Positions 1 through 8,055 of a DNA stretch of 9,836 nucleotides are shown in pieces. Source of the DNA: Gallicola sp. (GTDB lineage Bacteria; Bacillota; Clostridia; Tissierellales; Peptoniphilaceae); contig JAAZME010000080.1 of the NCBI GenBank assembly GCA_012798975.1, positions 1 through 9,836 of the forward strand, read 5' to 3'. The notes below the pieces were generated by a model. It worked only from the letters and a program-made list of their open reading frames with translations. It was not told the DNA's origin and ran no database searches. Position numbers and translations under genes: made by a program. Position 1 is the stretch's first letter. The number at the start of each line of letters is the position of its first letter.

Positions 1-996
1 ATCAACGCTGTCAAATATCCCTTCCTTGTCCTCTTGAAGATCTTTATTATAAGCTAGCGGAAGACCTTTCATCATTGTAAGAGCACCTAAGAGATTTCCA
101 TAAACTCTTCCTGTTTTTCCTCTGGCAAGTTCTGCCATATCCGGATTTTTCTTTTGAGGCATAATGGAAGAACCTGTCGAGTAAGCATCATCCAAATCTA
201 TAAACTTAAATTCTTGAGATGACCAGAGAATCACTTCTTCACTTAACCTAGAAAAATGCATCATCGCCGTAGAAATACAGAAGTGAAGTTCTAACACAAA
301 ATCCCTGTCGGACACAGAGTCTAAGCTGTTTTTTGTCGGACGATCAAATCCTAGAAGCTCTGCAGTGCGTTCTCTATTGATAGGATATGTTGTTGTTGCT
401 AAAGCACCGCTTCCCAAAGGATTTTCATTTAAACGGCTTCGGCAGTCCAAAAGTCTTGTGATATCTCTGGTAAACATTTGAACATAGGCCATAATATGAT
501 GGGCAAAGGTTACAGGCTGAGCCACTTGAAGATGGGTATAGCCGGGTATAACAGAATCCATATTTTCAGCGGCAAGCTGTATCAGCGTCTTGTTGAGCTC
601 TATAAGAGCTTCCATAATCTTTCCGATTTCATTTCTCAAATGAAGCCTTAAGTCTACCGCCACCTGATCGTTTCGGCTTCTTGCAGTATGAAGTTTTTTT
701 CCTGGATTTCCGATACGGTTTGTCAGCTCCTGCTCTACAAACATATGAATATCCTCTGCTTCTAAATCGATTTCGAGTTTCCCGCTTTCAATGTCCTCTA
801 AGATCGCCTCTAGTCCTTCCTTTATTTTTTGAAAATCTTTTTCCGTTATAATCCCAGCTTCACAAAGCATTGTGGCGTGGGCAATAGAGCCTGTAATATC
901 TTCGCGGTACATTCTTCCGTCCACAGCGATTGAAGAATTAAAATCATTTGCAATTTTATCCAGTTCTTTATTAAATCGTCCGCCCCAAAGCTTCAT
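1..996 (-). CDS. argH: Argininosuccinate lyase, C-terminus cut by window edge
   Basis: Cleaves argininosuccinate to arginine and fumarate, the last step of arginine synthesis, in the cytoplasm. My translation gives 332 residues from ATG at 996, starting MKLWGGRF as is typical of ArgH. The conserved [11 protein letters not shown] segment follows His103. The fumarate-lyase superfamily signature [11 protein letters not shown] lies at residues 275-285 and includes the serine loop of the active site. The family is usually about 440-470 residues, so roughly the last quarter lies beyond base 1; the edge falls exactly on a codon boundary. The frame is open throughout. The start is supported by an AGAGGTG ribosome binding site that begins right at the argG stop codon. 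The 13-base gap suggests co-transcription and probable translational coupling with argG. Identification is secure. Confidence 0.97.
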   Translation of the reverse strand, partial: MKLWGGRFNKELDKIANDFNSSIAVDGRMYREDITGSIAHATMLCEAGIITEKDFQKIKEGLEAILEDIESGKLEIDLEAEDIHMFVEQELTNRIGNPGKKLHTARSRNDQVAVDLRLHLRNEIGKIMEALIELNKTLIQLAAENMDSVIPGYTHLQVAQPVTFAHHIMAYVQMFTRDITRLLDCRSRLNENPLGSGALATTTYPINRERTAELLGFDRPTKNSLDSVSDRDFVLELHFCISTAMMHFSRLSEEVILWSSQEFKFIDLDDAYSTGSSIMPQKKNPDMAELARGKTGRVYGNLLGALTMMKGLPLAYNKDLQEDKEGIFDSVD

Positions 997-1009
997 ATAA
1001 GCACCTCTT

Positions 1010-2242
1010 CTAGTTGTTTTCTCGTTCTGCGTCCATCATTGCCTGAACTTTAATCGGCAATGCGTATAAGTTTACAAATCCTTGAGAATCTGTTTGATCG
1101 TATACTCCATCTTCGCCAAATGTAGCAAACTCTTCATTATACAATGTATAGTCGGATGTCATACCTGCGTTAATGATATTTCCTTTATATAGTTTGATTT
1201 TAATCGTACCTGTTACACGCTCTTGTGTCTTTTCAACAAAAGCAGATAATGCTTCTCTAAGAGGTGTAAACCATAATCCATTATATACTAACTGAGCAAA
1301 TTCTACAGCGATTACTTCTTTATAATGCATTGTATCTCTATCCAATGTAAGACTTTCCAGCCACTCATGGGCTCTGTAAAGAATAGCTCCCCCTGCATTT
1401 TCGTAAAGACCGCGGACTTTCATTCCAACAAGTCTGTTTTCGATAATGTCGTCGATTCCGATTCCGTTTTCTCCGCCTACTTTGTTTAAGGCAGCTACGA
1501 TATCGGCTCCTTTCATTTTTTCGCCGTTTACAGCAACTGGAATTCCCTTTTCGAAGTCTAAAGTAATATAAGTCGGTTCATCTGGAGCATTCTCTGGTGT
1601 TACCCCTAATTTCATAACTTTTTCCCAGTTTGGTTCAGTATCCGGTTCTTCCAGCTCTAAGCCTTCGTGAGAAATATGCCAGATATTTCGGTCTTCAGAA
1701 TAAGATGTTTCTTCTGTCATATTTAGAGGAATATTATGTTTTTTCGCATATTCAATTTCTTCTTCACGGGATTTGATCTCCCAAGTTCTCCACGGTGCAA
1801 TAATCGGCATATAAGGATCGAATGCTTTTACAGCTGTTTCAAAACGAACTTGATCATTTCCTTTACCTGTACAACCATGGATAATCGCATCTGCGTTTTC
1901 TTCATGGGCAATCTCCACAAGTCTTTTTCCGATTAAAGGTCTGGCGAAAGCTGTTCCTAACAAGTATTTGCCTTCGTATTTTGCACCTGCTTGAAGTGTA
2001 GGGAAAATAAAGTCTTCTACAAACTCATCTACTAAATCTTCGATATAGCATTTTGATGCGCCGGACTCTATCGCTTTTTGCTCTAAACCCTCTAACTCAT
2101 CATCTTGTCCTACATTTCCCACTACAGCAATAACTTCGCATCCATAATTTTCTTTCAGCCAGTTGATGATAATAGATGTGTCTAGTCCCCCTGAATACGC
2201 TAATACAACCTTCTTGATATTTTCTTTGTTTACTTCTTTCAT
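1010..2242 (-). CDS. argG: Argininosuccinate synthase
   Basis: Joins citrulline and aspartate using ATP to give argininosuccinate, AMP and pyrophosphate; this is the step before ArgH. The protein is 410 residues, close to the usual length of about 400. The N-terminal ATP-pyrophosphatase loop SGGLDTS is at residues 17-23. The family motif [13 protein letters not shown] is at 123-135, in the region that contacts ATP and aspartate. It has about nine more N-terminal residues than many homologues before the nucleotide-binding strand. The start is set by an AGGAGG site at 2248-2253, six bases before the ATG. It is first in an operon with argH. Expression should depend on the T-box leader directly upstream, so transcription into both genes would rise when the cognate tRNA is uncharged. 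Identification is secure. Confidence 0.99.
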   Translation of the reverse strand: MKEVNKENIKKVVLAYSGGLDTSIIINWLKENYGCEVIAVVGNVGQDDELEGLEQKAIESGASKCYIEDLVDEFVEDFIFPTLQAGAKYEGKYLLGTAFARPLIGKRLVEIAHEENADAIIHGCTGKGNDQVRFETAVKAFDPYMPIIAPWRTWEIKSREEEIEYAKKHNIPLNMTEETSYSEDRNIWHISHEGLELEEPDTEPNWEKVMKLGVTPENAPDEPTYITLDFEKGIPVAVNGEKMKGADIVAALNKVGGENGIGIDDIIENRLVGMKVRGLYENAGGAILYRAHEWLESLTLDRDTMHYKEVIAVEFAQLVYNGLWFTPLREALSAFVEKTQERVTGTIKIKLYKGNIINAGMTSDYTLYNEEFATFGEDGVYDQTDSQGFVNLYALPIKVQAMMDAERENN

Positions 2243-2264
2243 TTCTTCCTCCTAAAATAATCAT

Positions 2265-2297
2265 AAAAAAAGTCCCTTTCTTAAAAAAGAAAGAGAC
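2265..2297 (-). terminator. Intrinsic terminator of the arg T-box leader
   Basis: On the minus strand an 11-bp stem (2287-2297 with 2272-2282, one G-U pair, TTTT loop) is followed by seven T residues. It ends 12 bases before the argG ribosome binding site. This is the conditional attenuator that the T-box antiterminator replaces. It is also the first terminator downstream of the 2535-4001 gene, so it probably ends that transcript as well. Confidence 0.93.
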
Positions 2298-2497
2298 GAA
2301 AATTTCCGCGGTACCACTCCAATTGATAGTATAATACTATCCCCTTTGCTTTAACGATAAGCTTACGGACACAGCTCGATAGACTCGCTGCATCTTCTCC
2401 ATGGTCCTATTTCGTATAAATTTCCCCATCGCTTCTCACCATCCAGCGACTCTCTGAAGTTTCCATTTATACTACTTCCCACTTCTCAGAATGAATT
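2265..2497 (-). promoter_or_regulatory. T-box riboswitch leader of argGH
   Basis: Read on the minus strand, this leader has every landmark of a T-box. (i) Stem I has an 8-bp helix (2465-2472 with 2414-2421) flanked by the AGTA strand (2473-2476) and a GAA (2411-2413) of the specifier loop. Its apical part carries AGAGAG and GGTGAGAA, with a TCGCT/AGCGA stem. (ii) Stem III is a perfect 7-bp hairpin at 2325-2341. (iii) The T-box core GGAGTGGTACCGCGG lies at 2306-2320. (iv) A terminator follows. GGAG (2317-2320) can pair with CTCT (2292-2295) in the terminator's 5' arm, so antiterminator and terminator exclude each other. The UGGU bulge would suit a tRNA with A at position 73. Gene context predicts tRNA-Arg, but the specifier is ambiguous (see findings). 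The 5' end is estimated from the promoter. Confidence 0.96.
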
Positions 2498-2503
2498 ATC
2501 CAT

Positions 2504-2532
2504 ATTCTAATATATTCTATTTCTAATGTCAA
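2504..2532 (-). promoter_or_regulatory. Sigma-A promoter of the argGH T-box leader
   Basis: Minus strand: consensus -35 TTGACA at 2527-2532, a 17-base spacer, then -10 TAGAAT at 2504-2509. The predicted transcription start is near 2497, just before the T-box stem I. The strong match fits control by attenuation after initiation. The -35 lies two bases from the stop codon of the upstream membrane-protein gene. Confidence 0.9.
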
Positions 2533-2534
2533 GA

Positions 2535-4001
2535 TTAAACTTCGCTCTTTGTATCTAGAGGCTTGAAGGTCTCTTCTTTTTCTACATTTACAACATAAGG
2601 AGATTCTTTGGACTCTACATTTTTCTTTCTGAAATTAATCTTTTCTAGAAATTTTATAAATACCGTCATCATAATACCAATGATTACAACTAAAACCCAC
2701 ATCGTATTCCATATATAATCTGTATATCCTCCGTGAAGAGTAAAGAGGAAACTGACTGTAAAATAAGCAAACAGCGCTAAAGTAATCGGTGTCTTTTTTA
2801 ATTTTACAAATACAAAATTCATCAGAAAAAACATAATCGGAACGTGAATCATTGCGATAAAAATACCCAGCATTCCAAAGTTTGCAAAGGCCTCTCCTAG
2901 AAACAATCCATTATAGACGCCTGCAGTACCATTTCGAATACCGTCGAAGTTTACAACCTCCATAACTGCTCGTCCTGATCTGTTCAGGTCAGTATTTCCA
3001 AAAAACAGCCTTCCCACCCAGCTTGGAACACTCGCTCCATTTAACAGCAGCGATCTGTAGGTAAATACTTCCAGATGCAGAATAAAAGCAATCGGCGTTG
3101 TTAAGATAATACGGTTGATAGGTCCTGCAAAACTGAAGATCTTATCGAGAGAAGAACCAGCAATAACCACATACATTACAACGATGGCTGCAGCTGCAAC
3201 TACACCTAAGCCGATTAAATATCTCCATTTCAGTTTGTCGCCGTACATAATAGAAAGAATCACAAAGGTCGCCCAATATATAATAATTGGCGCTTTCTCC
3301 AAATCATAAATCGAGATTAGATTGCTGCTGATAAATAGCAGGGCAAATAAAATAATAAATCTCAGCTGCTTTGTTTCTCTCATTAATATATACGCCATAT
3401 AAGAAATAATCGGTGTAAGACCTACGGCAAAAATATTTCGAATATATTCATTTCCCGGGAAATCATTGGAAACCTTGTTCCTTAAAAAGGCAAGCTGCTC
3501 GGAATCCACTCCTCGGATCGCATTTAACAGCGGATTATCGCTGATACCGATCTTCCAGAACGTATAAACCACAGCACCTATACATATAGCTGCTGCTAGA
3601 GATACTGCAATAAATTCTGCATCTCTATTTTTGCTTAATGTTGTTTTCTTTTTTGTATATTCTTGATAAGATTCTGGTTTATATTTAAAGATTTTATTGA
3701 GAAGTATCTGAATCGCCGGAAATAATACAAATAAAATCATCACCAAAAACCATGCGAGCATTTTAATATCTCCATGGCGCATGTATCTCATCATGTGATG
3801 ATACTCATTCCCCATAGCGACTAAAGTTGTGCCGATAACTGAAAATACAAGAAAAAAATAAAACGTTAATGATATAGGACTAATTTTAACGGGCGACAAC
3901 GTTCCTGACGCTTTGATATATAAACGAACGGATAATGCACATAAAATAATCGTTATAATCAGTATTCCGTAATCCTGCAGAGACAGGCCTAGAAAATTCA
4001 T
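2535..4001 (-). CDS. Polytopic membrane protein, probable Wzy-like oligosaccharide repeat-unit polymerase
   Basis: The protein is 488 residues with about 12 predicted membrane segments, for example near residues 10-28, 42-63, 80-101, 129-150, 190-207, 214-232, 238-254, 261-282, 298-314, 377-399, 404-421 and 429-451. A large soluble loop lies at about 315-375, ending in the glycine/aromatic motif GVYNGLFLGEAFANFG (361-376). This pattern, a long outer loop and a GEAFANFG-type segment before the late helices, resembles O-antigen/oligosaccharide repeat-unit polymerases, which link lipid-carried repeat units outside the membrane. The last 38 residues form a charged, probably cytoplasmic tail. Start: ATG preceded by a strong AAGGAGG site. 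No glycosyltransferase, flippase or ligase gene is adjacent, so the substrate cannot be guessed. A related polytopic enzyme such as an O-antigen ligase is possible; family assignment is moderate. Confidence 0.68.
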   Translation of the reverse strand: MNFLGLSLQDYGILIITIILCALSVRLYIKASGTLSPVKISPISLTFYFFLVFSVIGTTLVAMGNEYHHMMRYMRHGDIKMLAWFLVMILFVLFPAIQILLNKIFKYKPESYQEYTKKKTTLSKNRDAEFIAVSLAAAICIGAVVYTFWKIGISDNPLLNAIRGVDSEQLAFLRNKVSNDFPGNEYIRNIFAVGLTPIISYMAYILMRETKQLRFIILFALLFISSNLISIYDLEKAPIIIYWATFVILSIMYGDKLKWRYLIGLGVVAAAAIVVMYVVIAGSSLDKIFSFAGPINRIILTTPIAFILHLEVFTYRSLLLNGASVPSWVGRLFFGNTDLNRSGRAVMEVVNFDGIRNGTAGVYNGLFLGEAFANFGMLGIFIAMIHVPIMFFLMNFVFVKLKKTPITLALFAYFTVSFLFTLHGGYTDYIWNTMWVLVVIIGIMMTVFIKFLEKINFRKKNVESKESPYVVNVEKEETFKPLDTKSEV

Positions 4002-4038
4002 AATTTTCCTCCTTACTAATTTTGGACTCTATTGTTAT

Positions 4039-4067
4039 AGTATAAAAAATTTTGGCTTTAAAAGCAA
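4039..4067 (-). promoter_or_regulatory. Promoter of the membrane-protein gene
   Basis: Minus strand: -35 TTGCTT (4062-4067), a 17-base spacer, -10 TATACT (4039-4044). The -10 is good and the -35 matches only half the consensus. Expected start near 4032, giving a 5' untranslated region of about 30 bases with no room for a riboswitch. An 11-base palindrome, GCTTTAAAAGC (4055-4065), overlaps the -35. Confidence 0.6.
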
Positions 4068-4078
4068 CAGTGCCCCTC

Positions 4079-4107
4079 TTGCAGTGCTTTTGGTTTTTTG
4101 CCATAAT
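4079..4107 (+). promoter_or_regulatory. Promoter of the substrate-binding lipoprotein gene
   Basis: Plus strand: -35 TTGCAG (4079-4084), a 17-base spacer, -10 CATAAT (4102-4107). The predicted start is near 4114, leaving about 23 bases of untranslated leader that contains AGGAGG at 4126-4131. It is divergent from the promoter at 4039-4067; the two -35 elements are 11 bases apart, so their polymerase footprints would touch or overlap. Confidence 0.7.
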
Positions 4108-4136
4108 AGAGATATTGAAATGAACAGGAGGCTCCC

Positions 4137-5897
4137 ATGAAACGAAAAAAAATTATCTTTTTCACACTTTTGATAAGTGTTTTTCTTTCTTCCTGCGCGA
4201 AGGATTCCACCTCATCGACTGCAGAGATAAAAGAAGCGCTATTCAATACTGAAAAAGGAATATTAGTCGCCAAAGCTGCAAAGCAGAAAGAAATCGGCGA
4301 TACAATTAAATATGGTCTAGTAGGTTATCCTGCCAATATGAATCCTTTCTATTCCGAGTCCGATTCTTCCAACCGGATTATAGAACTGCTTTATGAGCCA
4401 TTGTTTTATTTGAACGATCAAAATTTAAACTATACTACCGAAACGAATCTTTTAAACAGCCTGGAAATCGAAGAAGATCATAAAGTCTTTAAACTAACCC
4501 TTAAAGAGAATGCCCTTTGGCATGATGGAACTCCAGTTACAAGCGACGATATCATCTATTCGATTAATTATACGATAGAGCATCGGGATACAAAGCATAA
4601 AGATCTCTTTAGAATAGACGGGGAGCCGGTTTCCGTTGAAAAAAACGGCGAAAAAGCCGTGACGATTACTTTGCCAAGAACTTCTATGTCTTTTCTCTAT
4701 AATCTTGCAGATCTCACAATCGTACCCTCTCATATTTACTCAAAGTACGAAAACACTTTCTTTTCGGTAAAGAATAAAGATTCCTTTATCGGCAATGGAC
4801 CCTTTGCCTTTGAAAATATTTATTACGATACAACTTCTTTTACAGATTATTTTAAATTTAATAAGTTTGATGGATATTTCGGCGAAGAACCAAAATTCTC
4901 CCATCTTGAAGCAAAAGTAGCAGTCCACGGAACTACTCCAAGGTATGAAATGCTCGATTATAATGTGCAGGTAGGTTATATAAATTCCAGCGATGCAAAT
5001 GCTTTATCTGCGGTGGATTATAATATTTACGAATTCCCTCAAGGAGAAGTCGTTAATCTTCTATATAAAGAAGCCGGTCTTTTTGGAAAGCATCCGGAGA
5101 TAAAAGACGCTTTTCTTCAAGCAATGAATGTGGATAGTATCAAAGGGAATTTTGGAAGCTCCCTTCATGTAACTCCTGCTAATTCGATTTTCAGCGAAGA
5201 CAATCCTTATCGTCTGAACGATTCGCCCTTTGCTGACAATAACACTCAGGAAGCTAGAAATACACTGCTTCGATTTTCTTTAGACCATCCAGAAGAAGTC
5301 ATCAAATTCGGATTTATTTTAGATCCAGGGGAGCCGCAGGAACGAGTTGCTGTTGCCCTTCAGGAAAGTTTTAAAGCGATGGGTGTTGACCTGCAGCTTG
5401 TACCGCTTTATAGAGATGAATTTGAAGCCAAGTTATACGATCCATCAAACAATGAGTTTGATGTCTGCTTGTACAGCTATCCTTCAAACCCGAATCCAGA
5501 CAGCTATAAATCCTATTTCCAAACAGATTCGCCCTATAATTTAACCGGTTACAGCAATCCGGATCTAGATGCATTATGGGAAAAAGCAGATGCTCAAACG
5601 GATCCGGTTCAAAGAAAAGTCCTCTATGACGAAATTCAAAGGATAATATTAAGGGATAAACCTGTTTACCCTCTGCTTTATATAAAAACAATTATGGCAG
5701 TAGACGAGAGAATTACAAATGTGGAACAGGCGGAACCTAAAGCAAGGGGCTATTTCAGATATCAAGAACGTCTTGATAAAGAAGAATTTGAATATACCCA
5801 AGAAGATTTAGACGCTTATAATATCACTCCAAACGATCTAGAAAACGCTCCAAATAACGAAACAGTAAATAATAGAGTAACCCCTCTTGAAGATTAA
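4137..5897 (+). CDS. ABC-transporter substrate-binding lipoprotein, SBP_bac_5 (OppA/DppA-like) family
   Basis: A receptor tethered to the outer face of the membrane that delivers peptides or similar solutes to an ABC permease. The protein is 586 residues. The signal peptide MKRKKIIFFTLLISVFLSSC has a lipobox ending at Cys20, the expected diacylglyceryl-cysteine. Family marks in order: an early NPFYS segment (69-73), WHDGTPVTSDD (128-138), PSHIY (197-201), GNGPF (219-223) and the late NPNPDSYKSYFQ (451-462) before the GYSNPDLDALW stretch (471-481). A charged tail of about 40 residues (547-586, rich in Asp, Glu and Asn) extends beyond the usual end. AGGAGG lies five bases before the ATG. It is a single-gene unit between its own promoter and a terminator, with no permease or ATPase genes beside it, so it must use a transporter encoded elsewhere. 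The ligand cannot be told from the sequence. Confidence 0.95.
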   Translation: MKRKKIIFFTLLISVFLSSCAKDSTSSTAEIKEALFNTEKGILVAKAAKQKEIGDTIKYGLVGYPANMNPFYSESDSSNRIIELLYEPLFYLNDQNLNYTTETNLLNSLEIEEDHKVFKLTLKENALWHDGTPVTSDDIIYSINYTIEHRDTKHKDLFRIDGEPVSVEKNGEKAVTITLPRTSMSFLYNLADLTIVPSHIYSKYENTFFSVKNKDSFIGNGPFAFENIYYDTTSFTDYFKFNKFDGYFGEEPKFSHLEAKVAVHGTTPRYEMLDYNVQVGYINSSDANALSAVDYNIYEFPQGEVVNLLYKEAGLFGKHPEIKDAFLQAMNVDSIKGNFGSSLHVTPANSIFSEDNPYRLNDSPFADNNTQEARNTLLRFSLDHPEEVIKFGFILDPGEPQERVAVALQESFKAMGVDLQLVPLYRDEFEAKLYDPSNNEFDVCLYSYPSNPNPDSYKSYFQTDSPYNLTGYSNPDLDALWEKADAQTDPVQRKVLYDEIQRIILRDKPVYPLLYIKTIMAVDERITNVEQAEPKARGYFRYQERLDKEEFEYTQEDLDAYNITPNDLENAPNNETVNNRVTPLED

Positions 5898-5944
5898 AAA
5901 AAAGACATTTGATAGAAGTTTCAAACTCTGTCAAATGTCTTTTT
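5896..5944. terminator. Bidirectional terminator between convergent genes
   Basis: A 14-bp perfect outer stem (5899-5912 with 5931-5944) continues inward through a G-U pair and six further pairs, with one bulged A, to a 3-base loop, so nearly the whole element is one hairpin of about 21 bp. Eight A residues on the left and five T residues on the right supply U-tracts in both directions; the minus-strand tract is longer. The left edge overlaps the TAA stop of the lipoprotein gene (5895-5897), and the right edge lies 15 bases after the stop of the minus-strand hydrolase. Confidence 0.93.
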
Positions 5945-5959
5945 AATTTATACTCGCTT

Positions 5960-7990
5960 TTAACGATATTTTTGAATTGTGCTGTAGGCGTTCAAGTAGC
6001 TTCCTCCGAAATCAAGAGCCGTTATGGCACAGTCCCGAGTACTGCCGTTTTGATGAATAATCATATCTTTGCCCTTCGCATCTTTTCCTAAGAAAAGGGC
6101 AACATGGCCTTTCATATAGATCACAGCTCCGGGACCCTTTTTCTGGATCTCAGCTCGTTTTTGCCCTTTTGATTTACCTGCTATAGAAACTCTCCCTTTT
6201 AGCGCTGGCGCTTCCTGATGAGATGTATTTCTTGGAAGCTTTATTCCAAATACTTTATGAATATCTTCGATGAAAGAAGAACAGTCATGAGAATTTCTGC
6301 TTCCTCCCCATCCATAAGGTTCTCCTTCAAACTTCAGCGCCTGTTCTACCAGCTTATATTCCGTATAAGGAAGATAGCCGGTATGAAGGGCGGCAGTTCT
6401 CTTTCCTGCGCTCACTGACAAATTCCCCTTATCATCGGCCTTCGGCAATAACGGCCGGCCTTCTCTTTGAGGAATTTTTGTCCCCATATCCATATTCCAC
6501 CCGTTCAAATTAATTTTAGGCTCTGTCACTACATAAAAATCTAATTTATTATAGGCTGCTAGTTCATCTTTCGTTGTATAAGCGATATCTTTCTGCATAA
6601 CCCAGCCCATATAGTTTTCCGTCATAACAAAGCACCATTTGCCGTCGCTGCTCTTATGAAGAACCATCATCATTTCCCATGGATTAACTGCATCCTCTGC
6701 AAAATAATCATGATATCCACCCTTAATATTTCCATCTGCCGTAGGCAGTGTTCGGATAAGAGTGCGCTGCAGGGCCACAGCATATCTGGCTGTTGTGTCT
6801 TTTATCCTGTTTATAGCTCTATTATTAAGCCACTGGTTCTTTTGTCCTTGGCTATAGCCTCCACCATTTGCTTTCGTTGGATTAGAAGGCATTTTAAGAC
6901 CTTCCACCGCATCCTTAATGTAGGATTTCGAGAACTTATTTGACAGACTCAATAGATCTCGTACATAAGGACTTTCCTTATCGATAGCCTGATTGTAATC
7001 CATAATTTCTTTTCCAGTCATAAGGATATTTCTTCCGTATTGATTATATTTATTCCAATAAGTGGCATCAAGAGGATTTGTAGAATCCCCCTCTAGAAAG
7101 ATCTTTTCGGATATTGCTTTCTCGCCGCCAATAAGTATTAGTTTTCCTTTATTTTTCTCCAAATAATCTTTTGTCGCTTTCGGAAGACTGTGAGTATCTG
7201 TTAAAAGTATATTACCATTCATACGATACGCCAATGTTCCTGATGTAAAAGCATCTACAAAATTGAAGGCATTTACTAAAATCTGGTTTTCCATGCCGGC
7301 TCTCTCGGCCAACTGTATCGCCGTTTCATAACGGTTTTTTCCTGCGATTCTTCCAGCTGCCCGCAAAGCGGTGTAAGCCTTCCGGCTTAATGCCTGATCG
7401 CCTCCTAACACAGTTTTTTTCGCTTCTATTTCTTCCATAAAAGAGGGTATGTTTTCAGAAACGAATAGCAGGGGTATATTTTCTCCTCTCGCTGCTGCTG
7501 AAGCTACCGCATCGACTTCTTTCGCCGCAACAAAAACTTCTTCAGTTTCAGCGCTTTGTGTTATTTCTTTATAAATTTCATAAGAAGTTTCATAGCGATT
7601 CTCTCCCGCAAGTCTTATACATTTAAATGCGCTAAGTTTTTCTTCTACAGATTTTGAAATTACCGCTTCTCCGCCAAGTATATATATTTTTTCCACTCCC
7701 AGACGATTTAACTCGTCTATAGTCGCTTCCGGGATACGGTCTTTTTCTACTAAAAGAATCGGTGCTTTATGAAGATTTGCTAAAGTCGATCCGGGAAGAG
7801 CATCCACATACTTCATGGAGTTTGCGACTACCGCTATCTTAGATTTGTTCTGTATTTTTTTCGAAATTTCTACTGCTGTTTCAATTCTATTTTTTCCGGC
7901 TATCCGTTCGTAATCCCTTTGAGCATTCGATTCATTTACGCTCATTAGGCTCGCGAAAAGGAGGACTGCACACAAAAATAATTTCTTCAT
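5960..7990 (-). CDS. Secreted NlpC/P60 peptidoglycan endopeptidase with three CWB2 anchoring repeats and an SH3-like domain
   Basis: The protein is 676 residues from ATG at 7990. That start is preferred over one 49 codons upstream because it has a good AAGGAGA site and begins a signal peptide (residues 1-23, likely cut after SNA). Three cell-wall-binding type 2 repeats follow at about 28-118, 124-205 and 213-298, each opening with an AGxNRxET motif. Residues ~305-480 resemble the N-terminal and bacterial SH3 modules (PF12912/PF12913) that precede NlpC/P60 in gamma-D-glutamyl-diamino-acid endopeptidases; note RTLPT (413-417) and GKWCFV (450-455). The catalytic domain, ~545-676, has Cys570 in DCSS, His629 in GHVALFLG and a third polar residue, His646, in IHQNG, so it looks active. 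The role is cutting peptidoglycan stem peptides at the cell surface, in turnover, separation or recycling. CWB2 repeats in C. difficile bind an anionic wall polymer. It has its own promoter and a convergent terminator. Confidence 0.94.
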   Translation of the reverse strand: MKKLFLCAVLLFASLMSVNESNAQRDYERIAGKNRIETAVEISKKIQNKSKIAVVANSMKYVDALPGSTLANLHKAPILLVEKDRIPEATIDELNRLGVEKIYILGGEAVISKSVEEKLSAFKCIRLAGENRYETSYEIYKEITQSAETEEVFVAAKEVDAVASAAARGENIPLLFVSENIPSFMEEIEAKKTVLGGDQALSRKAYTALRAAGRIAGKNRYETAIQLAERAGMENQILVNAFNFVDAFTSGTLAYRMNGNILLTDTHSLPKATKDYLEKNKGKLILIGGEKAISEKIFLEGDSTNPLDATYWNKYNQYGRNILMTGKEIMDYNQAIDKESPYVRDLLSLSNKFSKSYIKDAVEGLKMPSNPTKANGGGYSQGQKNQWLNNRAINRIKDTTARYAVALQRTLIRTLPTADGNIKGGYHDYFAEDAVNPWEMMMVLHKSSDGKWCFVMTENYMGWVMQKDIAYTTKDELAAYNKLDFYVVTEPKINLNGWNMDMGTKIPQREGRPLLPKADDKGNLSVSAGKRTAALHTGYLPYTEYKLVEQALKFEGEPYGWGGSRNSHDCSSFIEDIHKVFGIKLPRNTSHQEAPALKGRVSIAGKSKGQKRAEIQKKGPGAVIYMKGHVALFLGKDAKGKDMIIHQNGSTRDCAITALDFGGSYLNAYSTIQKYR

Positions 7991-8055
7991 TCTATTCTCC
8001 TTATATTTGAACATTCCAAGTTCCTGCAATATTACTATCTCCTCTACTTGATTAA

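Noticed and set aside
1736..1936. A 66-codon plus-strand frame antisense to argG.
   Set aside because: It lies inside a certain argG coding region, its composition is that of a shadow frame, and no start signal is seen.
4055..4065. The palindrome GCTTTAAAAGC overlapping the membrane-protein promoter, considered as a repressor operator.
   Set aside because: It is short and AT-rich, occurs once, and symmetry is lost immediately outside it. In AT-rich spacer DNA this is expected by chance.
5371..5691. A 106-codon open frame on the minus strand inside the lipoprotein gene.
   Set aside because: It is wholly antisense to a well-supported family member, has no ribosome binding site or recognisable protein features, and is a coding-frame shadow.
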